DNA of 7,814 bases from Proteobacteria bacterium UBA4457 (GTDB lineage Bacteria > Pseudomonadota > Gammaproteobacteria > Ga0077536), in contig DGOV01000102.1 in the NCBI GenBank assembly GCA_002390205.1, forward strand, positions 1 to 7,814, written 5' to 3'. Both the position numbers and the translations under genes were made by a program. Every line of letters starts with the position of its first letter. The stretch's first letter is position 1. Of this stretch, positions 1 through 5,441 are shown piece after piece. Below the pieces are notes generated by a model that did no database searches, was not told the origin of the DNA, and worked only from the letters and a program-made list of their open reading frames with translations.

Positions 1-490
1 CTAACATTCTGTCAGCTTCATCTAATATCAGTATTTCAATATGCTGTAGGTTCACTGTTCCTTGATTTAGGTGGTCCAGTAAACGCCCAGGAGTCGCAAC
101 AACGATATCAACGCCTTTACGAAATTGTTTGATCTGAGGGTTAATGCTAACTCCGCCAAAAATCGGCACACTATTCAAAGAAAGGTGCTTCCCATAAGAA
201 ACAAAGCTGTCACAAACTTGAGCTGCCAACTCTCTAGTTGGCGTAAGAACAAGCGCACTCGGCACTCGAACAGAATGTCCCGCTTGCTTAGACTTCCGGC
301 TTAAAATGTGCAGTACGGGTAAAGCAAATGCAGCTGTTTTCCCAGTACCAGTCTGAGCTCCTGCCAGGAGATCTTTCTTTGCTAAAACAACGGGGATAGC
401 ACCTGTCTGTATAGGGGTGGGCTGCGTATAGCCTTCCGCTTCAATCGCGCGAAGTAATTCGGGGGCTAAGCCCAACTTGGTAAACGGCAT
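1..490 (-). CDS. rhlE: RhlE-type DEAD-box ATP-dependent RNA helicase, N-terminal part (3' end cut by window edge)
   Basis: The first 163 residues of an ATP-dependent RNA helicase that would unwind or remodel RNA duplexes (ribosome assembly, mRNA turnover) in the cytoplasm. Visible in order: a phenylalanine at residue 3 and a Q motif (GYTQPTPIQ, about 20-28), Walker A/motif I (AQTGTGKT, 45-52), motif Ia (PTRELA, 84-89), the GG element (112-113), motif Ib (TPGRLLDH, 133-140) and motif II (DEAD, 157-160), where the window ends. The RecA-like domain 2 and any basic tail lie outside. The short start MPFTKLGL and the DEADRML ending favour RhlE over SrmB, DbpA or CsdA, but the missing C-terminus limits that choice. 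The ATG is preceded by AAGGA with a 5-base spacer, which supports this start. The gene follows the outer-membrane protein gene on the same strand after a 253-base gap, so it probably has its own promoter. Confidence 0.92.
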   Translation of the reverse strand, partial: MPFTKLGLAPELLRAIEAEGYTQPTPIQTGAIPVVLAKKDLLAGAQTGTGKTAAFALPVLHILSRKSKQAGHSVRVPSALVLTPTRELAAQVCDSFVSYGKHLSLNSVPIFGGVSINPQIKQFRKGVDIVVATPGRLLDHLNQGTVNLQHIEILILDEADRML

Positions 491-743
491 AATTTTCCTT
501 GCGTTAGAGAACTCTTAAATTTGTGAGGAATTTTATCGTGCAAGCAAGATCTGCTAGCGTGACTGAAAAAATCATAATTCTTAAATAAATGCAGTGTGAA
601 AGGACAAAATAAGCGTCGAAGTATAGGGTTCAGCTGTAAAAATTGATAGTCTTTTATCCTAAAAGTGACGCTCACAAGTTACAAACACGAAATCAAAAAA
701 AGAAAATATTCGATTTATTGCAACACAGACGCAACTTTCTCTT
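491..743. other. Intergenic region upstream of the helicase gene
   Basis: This AT-rich stretch separates two minus-strand genes. I see no convincing gene in it; the short open frames lack ribosome-binding sites. On the minus strand there is a TATACT box at 620-625 and a TAAAAT box at 530-535, either of which could be a -10 element for the helicase gene, but neither has a good -35 partner. An imperfect hairpin (7-base arms, one mismatch, at 540-546 and 552-558) lies between the -10 candidates and the helicase start, and would fall in a long 5' leader if the distal box is used. The run of seven A on the plus strand near 695-702 reads as a T run downstream of the outer-membrane gene, but no strong stem precedes it. 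Confidence 0.4.
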
Positions 744-2060
744 TTAAAACTTGAAAGACATCCAAGTCTGGAGCACCGAAAAGTTGTCCCCTTGAAATAC
801 CTCACGAGCCGCTTGATTAGGCGTCGACCAAGCAAACCCCGTGTATATATATACTTTATCTCCCGCAAAATATTCCACACCAATATTTATCTCATCAGCC
901 CAGTCTACCGTTGATGTGCGTGTACCAAAGTAGTGCGGCTCGTCTAAGTCGTGTTCAAAATAATAGAAAGTAATCGCAAACTGTTGGGTAGGGAATGCTC
1001 TAACTTTAAAAAACTGAGTTTCTTGATTGGAATTAAAAAGATGATATTCTCCCGCGATCTCCCCTTGGTAAAAAGTATCCCACTCCCGAGCATAAAATCC
1101 ATAAAAAAGAGATCTATAGGACTCATTGCGAAATGTATCTATTTTATCTCCCGAAAAACGTGAATATCTATAGGCGAAAACAGTTGGCCACTTTAACCAG
1201 TTAGCGCTGTAATCGGCCTCTAAATACCAACCTAGAGCTTTATTTTTAATATTACGATTATCTTTGTCCCGCCCAAGCTGTAAGACCACTTCGCCATAAA
1301 ACTTTACCGCTTCCAACCCAGGTAGCGGCACGTCCAAAGCCCTTAGATTTACGGCTTGAATACCATCGTAAGATGCAGTGTCACCCTGATAAATATTGAG
1401 ATACATTGCTCCATATCGCCCAAACATGCTTTCTTTATTGTCTAGGTTTATGCCAAACAATCGAGAATCACCGAATCCCCCATCACTCCTTAACCAAAAG
1501 ACATCGATATCGATATCATCTGTATGAACGCTTACAACAGCTGAATTTTTCCATGCATCAAATGCACCAAGCCAGAACTGTCCTTGCTCAGATCCTATAT
1601 CAAAATTTCCATCTCCTATAACTAGTCCGTCCCCAAATACCAAAACTTGTGCGCCAACAGAAATATCGAAGCGACTATTTCTCCAACCGACATGTGCCTC
1701 ATCAATATCAACTCTCGAGTCTCCACTCGTCGCGAACTGACCAGATATCTCTCCATCTAGAAAATTAGTCGCTCCTACGAACGAGAGTTTCCCATACATT
1801 TCTCCCGAGAAAAGACTTTTCGTGAAAGGTAGCTCTGGCTCTAGAGATATCGAAGCGCTACTGCGATTCTTTTCGTGTTTATTATCGATTGCGCCATAGC
1901 CAAAGTTGATGCCCTCGCCATATTGCAAGCCAAAACGAAGCTCCGCTGCCGGTCGAAGAGTCCAGTCATTCAGTTGATAATCATCAAATGAAAAAACAAA
2001 CGGAATGTGCGAAAATATAGTCACAATCGAGGCTAAATGACGAAAATAGGAATTAGTCAA
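744..2060 (-). CDS. Outer-membrane beta-barrel protein, alginate-export/porin-like
   Basis: A 438-residue secreted protein, probably a monomeric outer-membrane channel. From the chosen TTG start the N-terminus has a short basic stretch (YFRH), a hydrophobic core (about residues 9-23) and a possible cleavage near VFS-FDD. The rest is alternating aromatic/polar strands with acidic turns, and it ends on phenylalanine (SFKF), the classic beta-barrel assembly signal. The central segment (VFGDGLVIGDGNFD, then WLGAFDAW and a DVFWLRSD strand) resembles the alginate-export family barrel, but no alginate synthesis or lyase gene is nearby, so the substrate is unknown. The ATG codons at 2234 and 2093 are in frame but lack ribosome-binding sites and would put up to 58 extra residues before the signal peptide. 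The TTG at 2060 has AAGGGGAG five bases upstream. A putative loop with DDIDID (near 1500-1520) is strongly acidic. The barrel call is firm; the family call is moderate. Confidence 0.75.
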   Translation of the reverse strand: MTNSYFRHLASIVTIFSHIPFVFSFDDYQLNDWTLRPAAELRFGLQYGEGINFGYGAIDNKHEKNRSSASISLEPELPFTKSLFSGEMYGKLSFVGATNFLDGEISGQFATSGDSRVDIDEAHVGWRNSRFDISVGAQVLVFGDGLVIGDGNFDIGSEQGQFWLGAFDAWKNSAVVSVHTDDIDIDVFWLRSDGGFGDSRLFGINLDNKESMFGRYGAMYLNIYQGDTASYDGIQAVNLRALDVPLPGLEAVKFYGEVVLQLGRDKDNRNIKNKALGWYLEADYSANWLKWPTVFAYRYSRFSGDKIDTFRNESYRSLFYGFYAREWDTFYQGEIAGEYHLFNSNQETQFFKVRAFPTQQFAITFYYFEHDLDEPHYFGTRTSTVDWADEINIGVEYFAGDKVYIYTGFAWSTPNQAAREVFQGDNFSVLQTWMSFKF

Positions 2061-2065
2061 TGTCG

Positions 2066-2073
2066 CTCCCCTT
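2066..2073 (-). promoter_or_regulatory. Strong ribosome-binding site deciding a TTG start
   Basis: On the minus strand this reads AAGGGGAG, five bases before the TTG codon at 2060-2058. It is the only good ribosome-binding site near the N-terminus of the outer-membrane protein, and it places the signal peptide directly at the start. Confidence 0.7.
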
Positions 2074-2095
2074 GTCTCCACATTTGGTCTCATAA

Positions 2096-2281
2096 ATGAT
2101 AACAGAACACTTTTTCCAATGTTGCTACTGCGGCGAGCCCATATCAGCACTACTCGACTGCACCATCGAAAAACAAAAATATGTCGAAGATTGCGAAGTC
2201 TGCTGCCAACCCATCGAAATTCAATATACAGCATACCGAAATGAAATTATTGAATTCTTCAGTTTAACGCAGGATGAATAG
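2096..2281 (+). CDS. CPXCG-motif cysteine-rich small protein
   Basis: A 61-residue protein matching, by eye, the small cysteine-rich CPXCG family common in gammaproteobacteria; its molecular function is not established. Two cysteine pairs (C9-x-x-C12 and C33-x-x-C36, followed by C37) probably bind one zinc ion as a small zinc ribbon. The family hallmark between them is kept: an acidic LLDCT turn, QKYVEDCEVCCQPI (27-40) and an acidic C-terminal tail. The usual proline of CPxCG is replaced by cysteine (CCYCG, 9-13). Length is normal for the family. The start codon lies 35 bases from the divergent outer-membrane gene's TTG, so its promoter must lie inside or opposite that gene's first codons. 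I see no clear ribosome-binding site before the ATG. It is not part of an operon; the next gene downstream is convergent. Confidence 0.85.
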   Translation: MITEHFFQCCYCGEPISALLDCTIEKQKYVEDCEVCCQPIEIQYTAYRNEIIEFFSLTQDE

Positions 2282-2361
2282 TGGCATCTAAGTTATAGTC
2301 ATCTTTGAGACAGTCATATGTTTGGTATGGTTTTAGAGAATCACTTTTATCCATAGAATGC

Positions 2362-2796
2362 CTAAAGAAAACACTTGAGATGCTTGCCAGCCACGTGTGC
2401 TCCATTTTTCAAATAAACTGGGAGGCCTTCTTCAGAGGCGCCATTGACCTGTATTTCTTTGCAACCTCGTTCACGTGCTGCTTCAAAACCAACCTGTAAT
2501 AGAGGGCTCGCAAGACCTTTTCCTCGATACCGCTCGTCAACAATTAAATCCTCTATCAAGGCATACTCGCCTCCAAAACGTAGCACATAAGGAAAAGAAA
2601 TTGCGAGAAGGGCGGCCAGATTTCCATCTTCTAAAGAGAGAAAGACTAATCCTCTTTTACCTTCCACAAGCTCTGGAAATGCGCGACGCGCATCCTGCCA
2701 ATCAATATCAGGTAGTTCGATATCTTCCGGAAAGCTCTCCAATAAGCTGATAACATCTTCAAGATCTGACAGCTTTGCTTTTCGAATTTCATTCAT
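2362..2796 (-). CDS. GNAT-family N-acetyltransferase
   Basis: A 144-residue single-domain protein of the GCN5-related acetyltransferase fold, which moves an acetyl group from acetyl-CoA to an amine of an unknown substrate. The N-terminus (EIRKAKLSDLEDVISLL) is the usual beta1-alpha1 opening. Motif A, with beta4 and the pyrophosphate-binding loop, is clear at 79-100 (LIEDLIVDERYRGKGLA), including the RGKG element. Motif B is at about 126-140 (LPVYLKNGAHVAGKHL), with the tyrosine that commonly serves as general acid. The start is supported by AGAGG nine bases upstream. It lies 59 bases downstream of the GFA-like gene in the same direction, with a perfect 14-base palindrome in between, so it may be co-transcribed or separately controlled. 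Nothing in the sequence identifies the substrate; proteins, polyamines, amino sugars and antibiotics are all possible. Confidence 0.88.
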   Translation of the reverse strand: MNEIRKAKLSDLEDVISLLESFPEDIELPDIDWQDARRAFPELVEGKRGLVFLSLEDGNLAALLAISFPYVLRFGGEYALIEDLIVDERYRGKGLASPLLQVGFEAARERGCKEIQVNGASEEGLPVYLKNGAHVAGKHLKCFL

Positions 2797-2820
2797 AAAC
2801 TAGTACCTCTTTTAAACTCG

Positions 2821-2834
2821 GAAATAATTATTTC
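2821..2834. repeat. Perfect 14-base palindrome GAAATAATTATTTC
   Basis: The 14 bases equal their own reverse complement. They lie in the 59-base gap between the GFA-like and GNAT genes, about ten bases upstream of the latter's ribosome-binding site. The AT-only core and position suggest a repressor operator for an internal promoter. There is no T run immediately after it, so it is unlikely to be a terminator. Confidence 0.45.
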
Positions 2835-2855
2835 AGCCTCTCTTAATCCTATGCT

Positions 2856-3512
2856 CTAACCTTTTCCTGCCCGACTCTCGTCAAAATAAGCATTATCTAT
2901 CTGAATTTCAGCCTGCTCGCTTAGTGCCTCGAAAGTAACATAGCCGGGATGCTTATAAACTTTAGCTAGAGGCTCGGTTACAGCTTTAAGAAAACTAATC
3001 ATTGGATCTGAATCAATTTCATCGTACACCGAAAATAAAAGCGGAGCTTGGGCTCGTTTTTGTATCTCAACATATTTATCTTGAGGGAAATCACAGCCGA
3101 AAAGAATAACTTGGGTAGGCATAACGAAAGAAGTGCCTACGTGGCAGCTGTCCGCATTGACTGAAACTGAAGCACCTTCATACACAGGATGAGTCCCGCA
3201 CATCAAGGTCCCGCAACACGCTGACATGGCAGTAGTATTAAATGCATCATCACGCAGCTTTGAAAAAATCAGCTGCTCTCGGGAGGACTGCTCTACCAAA
3301 AACCCATTCGCAAAATAATACTCGTCTACACCTCTATCGTAGTTTGCTACATCAATTGGCAACTTATTGTTAGCGTGTTTGCTGGCAGATATCAATTGCC
3401 TCTGTCGGCAATCAAAACACAAACATTCAAGCCGATACCGCATCAAGGGGTCGCATACAGTTAGACGACATTTACCACAGCGGCATTCCAGAAATGTTGA
3501 TTGGTCGATCAT
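2856..3512 (-). CDS. GFA/CENP-V-like zinc-binding protein
   Basis: A 218-residue cytosolic protein with the cysteine arrangement of the glutathione-dependent formaldehyde-activating (GFA) / CENP-V fold. Visible cysteines: C10-x-C12-x-x-C15 (CRCGKC), C30-x-C32-x-x-C35 (CLCFDC) and C99, C100, C105 (ACCGTLMCG). In ordinary GFA proteins the third group is CxxCG; here the first cysteine of that pair is serine (S97) and the group reads CCGT, a pattern I associate from memory with the DUF6151-type branch. At 218 residues it is longer than a minimal GFA domain (about 120-150), with an extra C-terminal part (about 135-218) that I do not recognise. Real formaldehyde chemistry is not implied; many members have no known substrate. 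A start 7 codons earlier (3533) is open, but the ATG at 3512 has AGAAGGA eight bases upstream. It is divergent from the deacetylase-family gene and upstream of the GNAT gene. Confidence 0.75.
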   Translation of the reverse strand: MIDQSTFLECRCGKCRLTVCDPLMRYRLECLCFDCRQRQLISASKHANNKLPIDVANYDRGVDEYYFANGFLVEQSSREQLIFSKLRDDAFNTTAMSACCGTLMCGTHPVYEGASVSVNADSCHVGTSFVMPTQVILFGCDFPQDKYVEIQKRAQAPLLFSVYDEIDSDPMISFLKAVTEPLAKVYKHPGYVTFEALSEQAEIQIDNAYFDESRAGKG

Positions 3513-3520
3513 AATATTAG

Positions 3521-3527
3521 TCCTTCT
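3521..3527 (-). promoter_or_regulatory. Ribosome-binding site that decides the GFA-like start
   Basis: On the minus strand it reads AGAAGGA with an eight-base spacer to the ATG at 3512. The alternative ATG at 3533 lies upstream of this site and has no comparable signal. Confidence 0.7.
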
Positions 3528-3562
3528 AGCCAAGATTGGAAGTCAACGCATTTAGTATCCCG

Positions 3563-3586
3563 CAGAATGTCCACAGATCAGAATGT
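3563..3586. repeat. Direct repeat CAGAATGT x2 in the divergent promoter region
   Basis: Two identical 8-base copies, at 3563-3570 and 3579-3586, start 16 bases apart with an eight-base spacer. They lie in the 190-base region between the divergent GFA-like and deacetylase-family genes. Such a pair could be a tandem regulator-binding site, but eight-base repeats can arise by chance. Confidence 0.35.
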
Positions 3587-3592
3587 TTTTTA

Positions 3593-3610
3593 TTGATCTA
3601 TATTAATCAA
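3593..3610. promoter_or_regulatory. Interrupted dyad TTGAT-N8-ATCAA, candidate operator
   Basis: An 18-base AT-rich dyad with five-base arms lies immediately beside the direct repeat pair. Its TTGATC could also serve as a -35 element for the plus-strand gene, but no good -10 follows at 16-18 bases. It is a reasonable candidate for a shared operator of the divergent genes. Confidence 0.3.
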
Positions 3611-3629
3611 AAGTAATTAGTCTCGCCTC

Positions 3630-3646
3630 AAGCAATGTATTTGCTT
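3630..3646 (+). promoter_or_regulatory. Small dyad AAGCAA-N5-TTGCTT upstream of the deacetylase-family gene
   Basis: A six-base perfect stem with a five-base loop, about 57 bases before the plus-strand start codon. It could be a leader hairpin or an operator. The sequence after it is not a clean T run, so termination is unlikely. Confidence 0.3.
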
Positions 3647-3702
3647 TTGTTAGAAGGAATTCTTAAGCTGACGCAACGTTTTCACTACAGGAATGAATTG
3701 CA

Positions 3703-4818
3703 ATGGCGTTATCTACCGGTTTCTTTCATGATGAACGTTGCCTTTGGCATAGTACTCAAGGATTGTTTTCTTTAATTCTCCCAGTTGGAGAATGGGTTCA
3801 ACCACCAGCTTCTGCAGGCTTGGCTGAATCGCCAGAGTCAAAAAGACGAGCTGTATCATTACTCCAAGTTTCTGGTCTTGCCGACAAAATAGACCTACGT
3901 AGTGCTCCTAAGGCCGATGAAACCGATCTTCTAAGAGTGCATCCGAAAAGTTATCTGGAAAGCTTTAGTTCTCTATCTGAAAAAGGCGGTGGAGAGTTGG
4001 GGATTTTCGCCCCCTTTGGCCCTGGTAGCTTTGAAATAGCTAAGCAATCTGCAGGTTTGGCGATGCACGCAGTTGACTCTGTTCTGGGCGGAGATTATAA
4101 GAACGCTTACTCTATGTCTCGGCCACCGGGCCACCACTGTTCTTCTGATACGGCTATGGGATTTTGCCTACTAAACAACATCGCAATCGCAATCGAGGCC
4201 GCCAAACATAAATACTCCGTAGAACGAGTTGCTGTGCTAGATTGGGATGTCCATCACGGTAATGGCACGCAATCGATATTTTACGATCGCAGTGACGTAT
4301 TAACAATTTCGCTACATCAAGAAGGCTGCTTTCCTCCTGGGTATAGCGGAGCTACAGATATTGGGGCAGGAAAAGGGTCGGGTTATAATATCAATGTCCC
4401 CTTAGCTCCCGGTAGTGGCCATGACACTTACCAATATGCGATGGAAAAAGTCGCTATGCCGGCTATAGCTCGCTATAAACCAGATCTAATTATAGTAGCA
4501 TCAGGGTATGATGCTGGCGGAGTTGACCCTCTTGGTCGTATGCTCTTACATAGTGAGTCCTACCGAGAGCTGACGCAGAAAGTGATGGATTTAGCTGAGA
4601 TATTATCGGACGGCAAATTAGTCATCGTACATGAGGGGGGCTATGCCGAATCTCATGTTCCTTTTTGTGTCCAGGCTGTAGTAGAAAATTTATCAGAGGA
4701 AACGACAGAAGTCTCCGATCCAAGCCTCGAGCTTATGATCGCCCAACAACCAAATGAGAGAGTAAACCAGTTTCACGAACAACTAATCGATGAAATAGCT
4801 GAGTTGCACAACCTTTAA
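3703..4818 (+). CDS. Histone deacetylase-family zinc amidohydrolase (class II, HDAH-like)
   Basis: A 371-residue cytosolic, zinc-dependent hydrolase of the arginase/deacetylase fold that removes acyl groups from acylated amines. Length and motifs fit bacterial HDAH enzymes closely related to class II histone deacetylases. The active site is complete: RPPGHH (140-145) with the charge-relay histidines 144 and 145, DWDVHHGNGTQ (180-190) with zinc ligands D182 and H184, GYDA (268-271) with zinc ligand D270, and EGGY (311-314) with the transition-state tyrosine Y314. The opening segment (GFFHDERCLWHS) is also typical. The natural substrate is unknown: acetylated proteins, acetylpolyamines or other acyl-amines are possible. 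A CAGGA ribosome-binding site lies ten bases before the ATG. It is divergent from the GFA-like gene and one gene away from the GNAT acetyltransferase. The C-terminal 40 residues are a helical tail without a catalytic motif. Confidence 0.9.
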   Translation: MALSTGFFHDERCLWHSTQGLFSLILPVGEWVQPPASAGLAESPESKRRAVSLLQVSGLADKIDLRSAPKADETDLLRVHPKSYLESFSSLSEKGGGELGIFAPFGPGSFEIAKQSAGLAMHAVDSVLGGDYKNAYSMSRPPGHHCSSDTAMGFCLLNNIAIAIEAAKHKYSVERVAVLDWDVHHGNGTQSIFYDRSDVLTISLHQEGCFPPGYSGATDIGAGKGSGYNINVPLAPGSGHDTYQYAMEKVAMPAIARYKPDLIIVASGYDAGGVDPLGRMLLHSESYRELTQKVMDLAEILSDGKLVIVHEGGYAESHVPFCVQAVVENLSEETTEVSDPSLELMIAQQPNERVNQFHEQLIDEIAELHNL

Positions 4819-4898
4819 CAATCAAGACGACAACAGTTACTGATTATCCAAGCGGGGACAAATCAGCCAGACTGAACAGCATCTACCGGATTTAAAAC

Positions 4899-4918
4899 AG
4901 GAAACGAGAGGCTTTCCT
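4899..4918. terminator. Weak hairpin between convergent genes
   Basis: Six-base arms (AGGAAA and TTTCCT) with an eight-base loop lie at the convergent ends of the deacetylase-family and Irr-like genes, overlapping the latter's stop codon. On the minus strand it is followed by TGTTTTAAAT, a poor T run. The position is right for a terminator, but the stem is short and AT-rich. Confidence 0.25.
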
Positions 4919-5348
4919 ACTTAGTCGTCACACGAACAACCACATCGACTTTGTCTAACTTAGTCCCTTCAGGAGGTGTCGGTAAATTGCTCAGGGTTAC
5001 GGGTGAAGAGGGAAAATCAAAAAGCGTCCCGTCATCCACATTGTAGAAATGAAAATGATCCGATGGATTAGAGTCGTAAAATACTCTTGAACCATCTATA
5101 ACCAGTTCTCGCACTAAGCCTTTTCTTGCAAAGAGACCCAGCGTGTTATAGACCGTAGCCTTGGAAGCCGAGGCCCCATCAGCCTCTAGTCGCGCCTGAA
5201 CCTGTTCAGCAGAAAGATGCTGCATCGACTCGAGAAGAATCGCACCGATTTCGACACGCTGAGCAGTCACAGCTATACCGAGTGACGCTAGCGCGGCAGG
5301 GACGTCTTCTCGACGAACAGGAGGTATTATTATTTTTTTTACATTCAT
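4917..5348 (-). CDS. Fur-family transcriptional regulator, Irr-like
   Basis: A 143-residue DNA-binding regulator. The winged-helix part includes GIAVTAQR (24-31), the helix HLSAEQVQARL (44-54) and the recognition helix SKATVYNTLGLF (62-73). The C-terminal half matches Irr, the iron/heme response regulator best known from alphaproteobacteria: RELVIDGSRVFYDSN (80-94), DHFHFYN (97-103), and LPTPPEGTKLDKVDVVVRV (122-140). There is no cysteine in the whole protein, so it lacks both the structural CxxC zinc site of Fur/PerR/Zur and any Cys-Pro heme motif. The usual HHH of Irr is H98-F-H100, a possible remaining metal- or heme-binding cluster. The ATG has no ribosome-binding site, and an in-frame TGA seven codons upstream excludes a longer form. 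It follows ispH on the same strand after 93 bases and has its own promoter with an operator-like array. Its ligand is inferred, not shown. Confidence 0.88.
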   Translation of the reverse strand: MNVKKIIIPPVRREDVPAALASLGIAVTAQRVEIGAILLESMQHLSAEQVQARLEADGASASKATVYNTLGLFARKGLVRELVIDGSRVFYDSNPSDHFHFYNVDDGTLFDFPSSPVTLSNLPTPPEGTKLDKVDVVVRVTTK

Positions 5349-5357
5349 AGAGTAATC

Positions 5358-5385
5358 AGTATAGCGTCAATTTAGACTCTGTCTA
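5358..5385 (-). promoter_or_regulatory. Sigma-70 promoter of the Irr-like gene, giving a near-leaderless transcript
   Basis: On the minus strand the -35 box is TAGACA (5385-5380), the spacer 16 bases, and the -10 box TATACT (5363-5358); each box has one mismatch to consensus. A start about seven bases after the -10 box would fall near 5351, only about three bases before the ATG at 5348. That would explain why no ribosome-binding site is seen. Confidence 0.55.
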
Positions 5386-5398
5386 GACTGAACTCTAA
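5371..5398. promoter_or_regulatory. TAGA/TCTA half-site array, candidate Irr/Fur-type operator
   Basis: Plus-strand TAGA at 5373-5376 and 5384-5387 and TCTA at 5382-5385 and 5394-5397 form two overlapping dyads. The left one is a 13-base palindrome TAGACTCTGTCTA (5373-5385) with a three-base centre; the outer edges read TTTAGA and TCTAA. TAGACT also occurs as a direct repeat 11 bases apart, one helical turn. The array covers the -35 box and the start of the spacer of the Irr-like gene's promoter, the expected place for autorepression. The half-site resembles the TTTAGA..TCTAA form of iron-control elements known to me for Irr. Confidence 0.55.
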
Positions 5399-5441
5399 GT
5401 AATCCGGCTGGAATCTCGATTTGATCGGCCATATAGAAGGA

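Noticed and set aside
718..734. TTGC/GCAA stem downstream of the outer-membrane gene as a terminator
   Set aside because: The stem is only four bases and the T run lies about 15-20 bases further on.
842..855. Alternating TATATATA palindrome
   Set aside because: It is inside the outer-membrane coding sequence, encodes a Val-Tyr-Ile-Tyr beta strand, and has no promoter context.
951..1163. Plus-strand 70-codon open frame
   Set aside because: It is a shadow of the outer-membrane gene on the opposite strand, with no supporting signals.
1500..1520. Repeated GATATC palindromes
   Set aside because: They lie within the outer-membrane gene and simply encode the acidic DDIDID stretch.
2061..2234. Longer N-terminus of the outer-membrane protein from ATG at 2234 or 2093
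   Set aside because: Neither ATG has a ribosome-binding site, the extra residues are arginine-rich and unlike a secreted protein, and the extension would bury the signal peptide and overlap the CPXCG gene.
3513..3533. Seven-codon longer start for the GFA-like gene
   Set aside because: The ribosome-binding site AGAAGGA lies inside this extension and points to the ATG at 3512.
5417..5427. CGAT-TTG-ATCG mini-hairpin after ispH
   Set aside because: A four-base stem without a following T run is expected by chance.
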